From an uncultured Verrucomicrobiota bacterium (GTDB lineage: Bacteria; Verrucomicrobiota; Kiritimatiellia; RFP12; UBA3636): a stretch of DNA of 39,224 nucleotides. Under the pieces are notes generated by a model. The model saw only the letters and a list, made by a program, of their open reading frames with translations. It had not been told where the DNA came from and did not search any database. Positions 16,690 to 24,139 of the stretch are shown in pieces. The DNA lies in assembly GCA_949295265.1 (NCBI GenBank), contig CASFKR010000030.1, forward strand, positions 1 through 39,224, written 5' to 3'. A program made the translations under genes and the position numbers. Position 1 is the first letter of the stretch. Every line of letters starts with the position of its first letter.

Positions 16690-17230
16690 TCCTCCCCCGC
16701 GCTCCTTGCCGCGCGCGTTCCCTCCGCGCGCTCTGCGGTGGTGTTCATGGCTTGTTGTGTTGGCGCTCCTTGCCGCGCGCGTTCCCTCCGCGTCCCAGGC
16801 TTATCCCGGTTTTTCCGGGACAATTGATCCAGATTTCTTGAAAAATGGCTCCTGTAGCATCTTTTCAAGACTAGATACTCTTGAATAGTCCGCCAATACT
16901 TTTTCACCCGAAAGTTCAGTAAAATAACTTTACCGTCGCTCCAATGGTTGCGCTGACTTCGTTCAGGCGGCTCTGCCGCCGAGAAAAAGTCCTTATTGCT
17001 ACTCCGTGTGGCTCAAAATCCAAAATTCTCGCGCGGCCTCCGCTTCGCTGGCTACGCTCAGGCGACTCTGCCGCCGAGAAAAAGTACTTATTTAACACCT
17101 TGGTCGGAACGTTAGTGGAGACTTCAGAAGGGGGCTTCGCCCCTCCGTGTGGCTCAATTTTCTAAATCCCCGCGAGGCTGAGTTTCACAACCTTCCTCCG
17201 TGTGGCTCAAGGAAACCGGGATAAGCCTGC
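16690..17230. repeat. repeat-rich, partly AT-rich intergenic island between divergent surface genes
   Basis: No gene is visible between 16489 and 17356. The island holds several things. A perfect 30-bp direct repeat is at 16699-16728 and 16763-16792. A hairpin TCCCGG-TTTTT-CCGGGA is at 16804-16820. An 8-bp-stem inverted repeat is at 16837-16844/16862-16869. A 36-base repeat with 3 mismatches is at 16962-16997 and 17057-17092. Three copies of CTCCGTGTGGCTCA are at 17002, 17143 and 17196. The word GGCTTATCCCGG is near 16798, with its inverse at 17216-17227. Bases about 16818-16930 are far more AT-rich than the rest of the window. It looks like stacked insertions or remnants rather than one element. 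Confidence 0.75.
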
Positions 17231-17242
17231 ATCCGTTCATTC

Positions 17243-17271
17243 TTGTATTTACGGTTCCCATTCTTTACAAT
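17243..17271 (+). promoter_or_regulatory. sigma70-type promoter for the 17357 surface-protein gene
   Basis: TTGTAT (17243-17248), a 17-base spacer and TACAAT (17266-17271; 5 of 6 to consensus) lie just after the repeat island. A start near 17278 gives a leader of about 80 bases. Confidence 0.5.
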
Positions 17272-17356
17272 GCGGGATGGAAGTGCCCGAAAGCACCGGC
17301 TCCCGCCAGGCTGTTCTGCCGCAATCTCAAACCCGATTCTCTGATTTTCTGATGCC

Positions 17357-19987
17357 ATGATGAAACACACGATTGCCTTGTCCATGCTTGCCGCCCTTTC
17401 CGCTCAGGCGGCGGCTGTCACCTGGGTCGGTGGCGGTGCAACCAATACGTGGCAAACCGCGGCCAACTGGTCCTCCGGTACCGTGCCGACCATTTCCGCC
17501 GGGGGCGATGACGTCTTCATCGAAAATGCCGAAGTCCTCTACGTCCCGGGCGGCGACTGGATTCCGTACACCGCCATCACCATCGGCGCCAACGGCATCT
17601 GGCGCCAGATTTCCGGCGCGGCATGGCCGAACATTCGCGGCACGGTAACCGTGGAAAACGGCGGCATCCTGGATTTCGGCACGGCCGGACAGATCCGCGT
17701 CGGCGAAGGCGGACTCATTCAAGTGCGCTCCGGCGGCACCCTCATCGCCAACGGGCCTTACGCGCCGTCGACCGGCTCGGGCGGCATCACCGTGGAAAAC
17801 GGCACGGTCGAATGGACGGGCAACCTGAGCGGAGCCTCGGATAACAGCGGCGCCATCACCATCGGCGAAGGCGGCGCTTTCAACTGCGTCTACAACGGCA
17901 CCATCACCGCCAGCCCCGCCTTCACCCTGCTCGAAGGCGGCTCTCTCACCTTCGGCTCGGAGACGGTCTCGACGGACTTCCGGTTCTCCGGCAACGACCG
18001 GCTGGAAGGCGGCGAGCTCATCACGAACGACGAATTCCAGTTTGGGGAATCGCTGACGCTCAACGGCACGCGCGTCACCTGCCGCATCCTCTCCTCGCAA
18101 AGCGCCAATCAGATCCTCACGCTCCAGAGCGGCTCCATCGTCTGCACCGATACCGCATATGACGGGTTCTACCAGAACAGCAGCGGACTGAGCTTCCCGA
18201 GCGGCTCCACGGCGACCCTCACCTTTGCCGGCTGCACGCCCGACCAGGCGTATTCCCGGTATTTCAGCAACGGAAAGGTGCTCTACAACGGCATGACCGT
18301 CGATGAATCGCTGTACGCCTCGCGCTTTTCCGTCACGGAAAGCGCAACCCTCGAAGGCGGCATCGATATCGCGCTTCTGGTTGCTGAAGGCGGCATCTCC
18401 TACACCCTCTCCGCGCCGTCTGCCGGGAACGTCAATCTGGAGGTCACCGCCGACGGGCTCACCGAAGATGCCGTGGTGACCCTCTATTACGGCTCCACCA
18501 ACCCGGGCAAGACAACCGAAGGCTGGGAGAACAGCATGACCCTCACGGGGCTCAGCAACGGCACCCCCGCCTTGTACACCGTCAATACGGGCTCGGTCGG
18601 CATTCTCTACACCGCCATCTGCGCCGTCTCCGGGGACTCGACGGTTTGGGCGGACGTCGATCAGTCCGCCCTCGTTACCTCGCCTTCCGTCAACACCTGG
18701 AAAGGCACCACCACCGACGCCTCGCTCGCGTCCAACTGGTCGCTCGGACATGTCCCCACCGCTTCCGAATACGTCTTCGTCTCCTCCGAACTCTCCGGCA
18801 TGACCCTCACCTGGCCCTCGGAGAACATGCCGGCGGAAGTCGCCGGCTGGTTCCAGCCCGGCTTCGCCACCCGCCCCGCGGTGAGCGTCGTTTTCCAAAC
18901 CCCGCTCGGCGCGCCGCTCACCATTGCGGGCGATGCCGTCCTGCACAGCGGCAACTGGTACCACGACGGCCCCGCCGCCGAGCCGATTTATGCGGTCGAC
19001 CTCATCATCGGCGGCTCGCTCACGGTCAACAGCGGCGTCTGTATCCAGGCGGGCATGGCCTCGAATCAGTCGACGCTCTGCGCGCGCGGCTATATGCGGG
19101 CGGGTCCCGGCTACACGGGCGGCGGTACCGTAGAAGGCGAAACGGGCGGCGCCTCCTACGGCGGCGAAGGTTGCAGCAACCTCGGCACCACGGTTTACGG
19201 CTCCGTGCTGAATCCGCTCGACTACGGCTCCTCCGGCTTCGGTGACGACACGGTCGACTACTCCGGCGGCGGTCTGGTCCGCCTCCGCGTGGCGGGCACG
19301 CTGACGCTCAACGGCACGATTGCCGCCGACGGCTTCGGCTACCCGCTGTGGGCAGCCTGCAAAGGCGCCTCATCCGGCGGCACCGTCAACATCGAATGCG
19401 CCGCCCTGCTCGGCACGGGCACCATCTCCGCCGTCGGCGGCGGTGCCGAACCATCCGGCGGCGGCTCCGGCTCCGGCGGCCGCATCCGCATCCGCCTGAG
19501 CGACCGCACCGCGTCCTTCGATGCCTTCACGGGCACCATCACCGCAACCGGCGAAGCCGGCTCCGACGGCGTTCAGGCATCTTCCGCCGCCGGTACCATC
19601 GCCCTCCAGACCGCCACCGACTCCGACCGCGGCGGCACCGTCATCGTCGACAATGCCCACTGCAATGCCCTCGGTTCCAACGGCGTCTTTTACGCGACGC
19701 CCATGCGCGCCCCCACCTCCACCGAATCGCTCGTGTCGACGGACTGGATTGCCCGCAACAACGCCCGCCTCCGTCTCCCCTGCGACATGCTTGTGCACAC
19801 GCTCACGCTCGCCGATGAAACCGCCTCGCTCGCGACCGACGGCTTCACGCTCACGGTCTCCGCGCTCACGGTCGCCGGCAGCGAATGCATCCCGGGCACC
19901 TACACGGCGGAAGAGTTCCCGAATGCCATCCTCGGCACCGGCCGCGTTCTCGTGACCGCTCCCTGCACTCGCCTCATCCTGCGCTGA
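17357..19987 (+). CDS. large secreted beta-strand-rich surface protein ending in LILR
   Basis: An 876-residue exported protein. The signal peptide is about 1-19 (MMKHTIALSMLAALSAQAA). It is followed by VTWVGGGATNTWQTAANWSSGTVP, split here only by description, a Trp-rich unit that recurs near residue 445 (NTWKGTTTDASLASNWSLGHVP). That suggests two tandem pectin-lyase-like or beta-helix modules. The second half is very Gly-rich (GGGSGSGGRIRIRLSD), a pattern seen in large PVC adhesins. No enzyme motif and no membrane anchor are present. The C-terminus APCTRLILR resembles those of the genes at 7614 and 15715. It is transcribed away from the carbohydrate block across the repeat island. ATG codons at 17357 and 17360 are both usable. 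Probable adhesin or surface-layer role; unproven. Confidence 0.85.
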   Translation: MMKHTIALSMLAALSAQAAAVTWVGGGATNTWQTAANWSSGTVPTISAGGDDVFIENAEVLYVPGGDWIPYTAITIGANGIWRQISGAAWPNIRGTVTVENGGILDFGTAGQIRVGEGGLIQVRSGGTLIANGPYAPSTGSGGITVENGTVEWTGNLSGASDNSGAITIGEGGAFNCVYNGTITASPAFTLLEGGSLTFGSETVSTDFRFSGNDRLEGGELITNDEFQFGESLTLNGTRVTCRILSSQSANQILTLQSGSIVCTDTAYDGFYQNSSGLSFPSGSTATLTFAGCTPDQAYSRYFSNGKVLYNGMTVDESLYASRFSVTESATLEGGIDIALLVAEGGISYTLSAPSAGNVNLEVTADGLTEDAVVTLYYGSTNPGKTTEGWENSMTLTGLSNGTPALYTVNTGSVGILYTAICAVSGDSTVWADVDQSALVTSPSVNTWKGTTTDASLASNWSLGHVPTASEYVFVSSELSGMTLTWPSENMPAEVAGWFQPGFATRPAVSVVFQTPLGAPLTIAGDAVLHSGNWYHDGPAAEPIYAVDLIIGGSLTVNSGVCIQAGMASNQSTLCARGYMRAGPGYTGGGTVEGETGGASYGGEGCSNLGTTVYGSVLNPLDYGSSGFGDDTVDYSGGGLVRLRVAGTLTLNGTIAADGFGYPLWAACKGASSGGTVNIECAALLGTGTISAVGGGAEPSGGGSGSGGRIRIRLSDRTASFDAFTGTITATGEAGSDGVQASSAAGTIALQTATDSDRGGTVIVDNAHCNALGSNGVFYATPMRAPTSTESLVSTDWIARNNARLRLPCDMLVHTLTLADETASLATDGFTLTVSALTVAGSECIPGTYTAEEFPNAILGTGRVLVTAPCTRLILR

Positions 19988-20180
19988 CCGCGCCCCTGCC
20001 CCTCGCCCGGTTCAGCCTCTGCGCCTCTGCGCCTCAGCGGGAAACCCCGCCCCAAGAGACTTTGCTGCGCTGATTTTGCAGCGGGCGGGTAACGCCGCCC
20101 GCATCAGCGGGGGTTCCCCGCCCGTGTGGCTCAACCCTCTCCGCTCGCTCCTCCTCTGCGCCTCTGCCCGAGACCCAGGA
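19988..20180. repeat. GC-rich dispersed repeats at the convergent junction, running into mutY
   Basis: The stretch holds the word CTCTGCGCCTCTG near 20014 and again near 20155. It also has a GCGGGCGG/CCGCCCGC hairpin (20081-20088/20095-20102, 6-base loop), the word GCGGGGGTTCC near 20107, and CCGTGTGGCTCA at 20122-20133. The last two words recur at 34774 and at 17003-17209. The second copy and the CCGTGTGGCTCA word lie inside the 3' end of mutY. There is no U-run, so I do not call a classical terminator, though the hairpin may serve the convergent pair. Confidence 0.6.
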
Positions 20181-21213
20181 TGCGGCGCGAAGCGGTCGTC
20201 ACCGCGCACGTCTCCGGCCGGTAAAATCCCGGAACGGCCGCGTCAGCACCGTCCGCCGCCGGACTGCCGATGACCTCGTAAATCCACAGAACCTGCCGGA
20301 AGTGGGTGAAAACGTGGGTCAACGTCCCCGCATACCGCAACCGGGACGCAACCAGATGAAACCGCTCGCGCAGCAGCGTTTTTGCCCGCGGCAGGGTCGG
20401 ACGTTCCTGCGTTTCCACCATGGGCAGTTCCCGGAAGCCCGCCAGCAGTCCCTGCGGCGGGCGCTGCACGAGCATGACCTCCGCGCCGTTGCGCACCACA
20501 AAGGCGGCGAACTGCCGCTCCGGCACATCGCGTCGCTTCCGCAGCCCCGGGAACCGTTCCGGTGCACCGCTCGCCGCGCCCTTGCACAGCGCCCGCACGG
20601 GACACGCCCCGCACCGCGGTGCACGCGGCAGACAGACCGTTTCGCCCAGTTCCATCAGCCCTTCATTGAAATCGCCCGGCGCACCGGACGCCTCGATGAC
20701 CGGTTGCAGCCAGCGCATCATCCCGGGACGCGCCGCAGCCGGGGGCCCCGGTTCCCGGACCGCCCGGAGCCGGGAAACAACGCGGATCACGTTGCCGTCG
20801 ACAACCGGCACCGCCTCTCCGTCGCACAAACTCGCCAGCGCCGCCGCCGTGTACGCTCCCACGCCGGGAACCGCGCGCCACGCCGCAAAACCCTTCGGAA
20901 ACGCGCCCTGTGCGGCCACCTGCTGAGCGCCGCGCTGCAGATTGCGCGCCCTGCTGTAATACCCGAGCCCTTCCCAGCACTTGAGAACGCGCTCAATCGG
21001 CGCCTGCGCCAGCGCTTCCACGGTCGGGAATGCTTCCATGAACCGCGCATAGTATCCGATAACGGATTCAATGCGCGTCTGCTGCAGCATGATTTCGCTG
21101 ACCCAGACCGCATACGGATCTGAAATGCCGCGCCACGGAAGCGCCCGCTTGTGCGCCTGAAACCATGCCGGAATCAGAGGTCCCAGCTGCTGTTGTATTT
21201 CCTTTTGTTTCAC
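20131..21213 (-). CDS. mutY: A/G-specific adenine DNA glycosylase
   Basis: Removes adenine mispaired with 8-oxoguanine in base-excision repair. The 360 residues fit MutY length. The N-terminal HhH-GPD domain has catalytic Glu40 (VSEIMLQQTRIE), the hairpin VPGVGAYTAAA at 115-125 and Asp139 (VPVVDGNVIR). The [4Fe-4S] loop has Cys194, Cys201, Cys204 and Cys210 in the exact C-x6-C-x2-C-x5-C spacing. The C-terminal NUDIX-like 8-oxoG reader domain starts near 228 (RQFAAFVVRNG). The start is GTG at 21213; no in-frame ATG precedes the catalytic region. The last dozen residues (GQRRRGGASGEG) and the stop codon are encoded by intergenic repeat sequence, so the C-terminus has probably been altered by repeat insertion. 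Confidence 0.95.
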   Translation of the reverse strand: MKQKEIQQQLGPLIPAWFQAHKRALPWRGISDPYAVWVSEIMLQQTRIESVIGYYARFMEAFPTVEALAQAPIERVLKCWEGLGYYSRARNLQRGAQQVAAQGAFPKGFAAWRAVPGVGAYTAAALASLCDGEAVPVVDGNVIRVVSRLRAVREPGPPAAARPGMMRWLQPVIEASGAPGDFNEGLMELGETVCLPRAPRCGACPVRALCKGAASGAPERFPGLRKRRDVPERQFAAFVVRNGAEVMLVQRPPQGLLAGFRELPMVETQERPTLPRAKTLLRERFHLVASRLRYAGTLTHVFTHFRQVLWIYEVIGSPAADGADAAVPGFYRPETCAVTTASRRILGLGQRRRGGASGEG

Positions 21214-21549
21214 GGCGTGAGTCTGACAAGTTTCGTTCCACTTTTCAACCGCCCTGTCCGGCTCGCCGCCAAAGCCGCGCGCGGAGAGAGCCGCACGGAG
21301 CAGCCCCGCGCCTGAACAAAGCCGGCGAAGCGAGCCGAAACAGGGCGTACAGGACGTACACGACAGACAGGACGGCCCGCTACCGGGAGAGCGCGACAGC
21401 GCGGCGGTGCCAGCGCAGTGAAGGCGGCAGCGGAGTACGGCGGAGAGCCGCGCAGAGAGCCGTTTTTCGCGGGATGCAGTTGCGCCAATTCAAATAAATT
21501 GGTAGAATTTTTGACGTTTTCAACCCGTCACTACCGTATTGCCAACCGA
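21214..21549. repeat. intergenic region with degenerate composite repeat, copy A
   Basis: This divergent gap between mutY and etfB has no gene. Four 9-bp units stand in line: GGCGTACAG (21344-21352), GACGTACAC, GACAGACAG and GACGGCCCG (to 21379). They are preceded by CGGCGAAGCGAGCCGA, shared with copy C, and followed by GCCAGCGCAG (21409-21418), shared with other copies. The hairpin core and the CCCAGTAGC array are missing, so this is a partial copy. The last 70 bases are AT-richer and hold the etfB promoter. Confidence 0.65.
21480..21508 (+). promoter_or_regulatory. sigma70-type promoter for etfBA
   Basis: TTGCGC (21480-21485), a 17-base spacer and TAGAAT (21503-21508; 5 of 6 to consensus) lie in a locally AT-rich stretch. 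A start near 21515 gives a leader of about 35 bases to the etfB ATG. Confidence 0.45.
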
Positions 21550-22335
21550 ATGAAAATCGTAGTTTGCATCAAACAGGTTCCGGATTCGGATAAGGTTACC
21601 ATTGACCGTACCACCAACCGCCTGAACCGCACCGGCGTTCCCGCCATTATGAACCCGTTCGACGAGAACGCGCTGGAAATGGCCCTGAAACTCAAGGATA
21701 AACATGGCGCCGAAGTGACGGTTGTCACGATGGGCCCGCCCCAAGCCGAACAGGTCATCCGCGACTCCATTGCGGTGGGCGCCGACAACGGCATTCTGAT
21801 TTCGGGCCGCGAATTCGGCGGCGCCGACACGTGGGCGACCGGTTACACGATTTCGCTGGCCATCCAGAAGCTCGGTCCCGTTGACCTGGTGCTCTTCGGC
21901 AAGCAGGCGACGGACGGCGATACGGCGCAGGTCGGCCCCGGCATTGCCAACAATCTGGACATCCCCGTGCTGACGTATGCCAAGTCCGTTGAAGTGGTGG
22001 ACGACAAGACGTTCAAGGTTGTCCGCACCACGGAAGACGGCTACGAGGAATGGGAAATTCAGCGTCCGTGCGCGCTGACGGTCGTCAAGGAAGCGGGCGA
22101 GCTCCGCCTCGCGAACCTGCGGCTCAAGATGAAGGCCAAGAAGGCGGAAATTCCGATGTGGGGCGTGGCTGAGCTCAACCCCGATCCGGAACTGATCGGT
22201 CTGAAGGGCTCGCCGACCCGGGTGACGAAGGTGTTCGCACCGCCGGTGAAGTCGAACCGCGAAGTTCTGCAGGGTACGGCCGCCGAGCAGGCCTCCCAGC
22301 TGATTGAGCGCCTCTCCGCCCGCCAGCTTATCTAA
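21550..22335 (+). CDS. etfB: electron transfer flavoprotein subunit beta
   Basis: Beta subunit of the soluble FAD/AMP electron carrier that links acyl-CoA or similar dehydrogenases to the electron chain. The 261-residue protein begins MKIVVCIKQVPDSDKV and has the nucleotide-binding-fold signatures NPFDENALEMAL, GKQATDGDTAQVGPGIA and the recognition-loop segment LRLANLRLKMKAKKAEI. The ATG at 21550 is chosen because the family begins there; upstream codons lie in the promoter and repeat region. It is followed by etfA after 42 bases. No dehydrogenase partner is in the window, and whether the pair is of the bifurcating kind cannot be settled by eye. Confidence 0.95.
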   Translation: MKIVVCIKQVPDSDKVTIDRTTNRLNRTGVPAIMNPFDENALEMALKLKDKHGAEVTVVTMGPPQAEQVIRDSIAVGADNGILISGREFGGADTWATGYTISLAIQKLGPVDLVLFGKQATDGDTAQVGPGIANNLDIPVLTYAKSVEVVDDKTFKVVRTTEDGYEEWEIQRPCALTVVKEAGELRLANLRLKMKAKKAEIPMWGVAELNPDPELIGLKGSPTRVTKVFAPPVKSNREVLQGTAAEQASQLIERLSARQLI

Positions 22336-22377
22336 GGCTCCACCCTCCCCTCCCGCACATCCTTTTCTGAGAAATCC

Positions 22378-23373
22378 ATGAGCACAAAAGAAATTTGGGT
22401 TTTCGCTGAACAGCGCGACGGCAAGATGGAGTCCGTCGTTTACGAGCTTCTCTCCAAGGGCACGGAACTGGCCGCCAAGTCGGGCTTCACGCTCGCGGCC
22501 GTCGTCCTCTCCGAAAACGGCGCTCCGTTCGCGCAGGAACTCTTCAACTACGGCGCCAAGAAGGTCTACACCCTCGATGCCCCGCAATTCGCCTACTACC
22601 AGAACGACTACTACAGCGCGGCGTTCTGCAAGGCGGTGCGCGACCTCCAGCCGGAAATCACGCTCTTCGGCGCCACCACGATCGGCCGCTCCTTCGCGCC
22701 GACGGTCGCCTCCATCCTGCACACGGGCCTGACGGCCGACTGCACGCAGCTGGATTTTGACACCGAGAACGGCATTCTGCTCCAGACGCGTCCCGCCTTT
22801 GGCGGCAACATCATGGCGACAATCACCTGCCCGAACCACCGCCCGCAGATGTCGACCGTCCGCGCCAACGTCTTCCGCAAGAACCGGATTTCCGACAACG
22901 AGACGGGCGAAATCGTCTCTCTCCCGGTCGATCTCTCCGGTGTTCCCTGCCGCATGAAGCGCCTCTCCGAGGTCCGCGAAGGCGGTGCCGACGTCAACCT
23001 CGCCGAAGCCAAGATCATCGTCTCGGGCGGCCGCGGTCTGGGCGCGCCTGAAAAATTCGACCTCATCCGCGAGCTGGCCAAGGAGCTGGGCGCCGGCGTG
23101 GGTGCTTCCCGCGCGACGGTCGATGCGGGCTGGATTTCCCACCTGCACCAGGTCGGTCAGACAGGCAAGACGGTCTGCCCGAAGCTCTACATCGCGGTCG
23201 GCATTTCCGGTGCCATCCAGCACTTGGCCGGCATGCAGTCGTCGGACACCATTGTTGCGATCAACAAGGATGGCACGGCGCCGATTTTCGAAGTGGCGGA
23301 CATCGGCATTGTGGGCGACCTCAACGAGGTTGTTCCGGAGCTGATCCGTCAGATCAAGGCCCGCAAGGCCTGA
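22378..23373 (+). CDS. etfA: electron transfer flavoprotein subunit alpha
   Basis: Alpha subunit that holds the redox-active FAD. The 331 residues show the C-terminal FAD domain clearly: GGRGLG at 217-222, [11 protein letters not shown] from 242, QVGQTGK at 258-264, [10 protein letters not shown] from 277 and NKD at 296-298. The N-terminal alpha/beta domain (1-200) includes [15 protein letters not shown]. It is in one operon with etfB. Only a weak ribosome site (GAGAA) precedes the ATG. The gene is followed by a hairpin-rich stretch within or before ruvC. Confidence 0.96.
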   Translation: MSTKEIWVFAEQRDGKMESVVYELLSKGTELAAKSGFTLAAVVLSENGAPFAQELFNYGAKKVYTLDAPQFAYYQNDYYSAAFCKAVRDLQPEITLFGATTIGRSFAPTVASILHTGLTADCTQLDFDTENGILLQTRPAFGGNIMATITCPNHRPQMSTVRANVFRKNRISDNETGEIVSLPVDLSGVPCRMKRLSEVREGGADVNLAEAKIIVSGGRGLGAPEKFDLIRELAKELGAGVGASRATVDAGWISHLHQVGQTGKTVCPKLYIAVGISGAIQHLAGMQSSDTIVAINKDGTAPIFEVADIGIVGDLNEVVPELIRQIKARKA

Positions 23374-23428
23374 TGACACGGGTGGCGCCGTGTACGCGCG
23401 GCGCCACCCATCCGGGAATTTCCGCACC

Positions 23429-24088
23429 ATGGCCAAACGCAGGTACAACGGGCAGTTTGTGGCGCAGTACCTTGCCCGCCGTGCTGCGGAGTCCCTTCCG
23501 GGCGGGGATGGATCCCGCCCGTCTGCTCAGCATCCCGCCTCCGGCATCCCTTCGGGCCGGTCGGCGGGATGTGCCGTTCCGATGCCGACGGAAGGCGCGC
23601 CGCTGCGGATTCTGGGAATCGACACCTCCCTCCGCTCCACAGGGCTTGCCATTCTGGAGACGGACGGACGGACGCAGCGGGTGCTGGATCTGCGCCCCAT
23701 TCCGAACCCGGCGAAGCGGCCGCTCGGCGAATGCCTGTGCGTGATCCGCGAGACGCTCTCTGCCTGCCTGCGGCAATGGACGCCGCACGAGGCGGCGATG
23801 GAAGGTATCTTTTTCATGCGGAATGCGCGCACCTCGCTCATTCTGGCGCATGCGCGCGGCGTCGTGATCGAGACGTGCGCGGAAGCGGGGCTGACGCCCG
23901 TGGAGTACCCGCCTTCGCGCGTCAAGAAGGCGCTGACCGGCGGCGGTGCGGCGACGAAGGCGAATATGCGCGCGATGATTCAGCGGCTTTTTTCGCTCCC
24001 GGAGCTGCCGCAGGAGGATGCGGCGGACGCGCTTGCGATTGCGCTCACGCATCTGCATGCGCGGCGGCTCGCCGCCTTCCAGCGCTAG
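23429..24088 (+). CDS. ruvC: Holliday junction resolvase RuvC (start uncertain)
   Basis: Cuts four-way DNA junctions with RuvAB during recombination. The RNase H-like domain has all four acidic residues: Asp65 (ILGIDTS), Glu125 (AMEGIFF), and Asp197 and Asp200 (EDAADALAIALTH). As annotated the protein has 219 residues, with about 50 extra at the N-terminus (MAKRRYNGQFVAQYLARR, then Gly/Ser/Pro-rich). An ATG at 23582 would give a normal 168-residue RuvC, and the DNA between the two ATGs contains two strong GC hairpins. The longer form is therefore only slightly preferred, on the protein-like look of its first 25 residues. ruvA and ruvB are not in the window. Confidence 0.88.
   Translation: MAKRRYNGQFVAQYLARRAAESLPGGDGSRPSAQHPASGIPSGRSAGCAVPMPTEGAPLRILGIDTSLRSTGLAILETDGRTQRVLDLRPIPNPAKRPLGECLCVIRETLSACLRQWTPHEAAMEGIFFMRNARTSLILAHARGVVIETCAEAGLTPVEYPPSRVKKALTGGGAATKANMRAMIQRLFSLPELPQEDAADALAIALTHLHARRLAAFQR
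23499..23571. terminator. two adjacent GC-rich hairpins between etfA and the RuvC core
   Basis: Hairpin 1: CGGGCGGG (23499-23506) pairs with CCCGCCCG (23514-23521), 7-base loop. Hairpin 2: CATCCCGCC (23531-23539) pairs with GGCGGGATG (23563-23571), with an inner CCGG/CCGG pair. There is no U-run. They may end etfBA transcription, or be a REP-like insertion that extends the ruvC frame. Confidence 0.45.
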
Positions 24089-24139
24089 CGCGAAGGCGCG
24101 CGGGCCGCGTTACAACGCGCGGAACGAGCCGCTCAGGGC

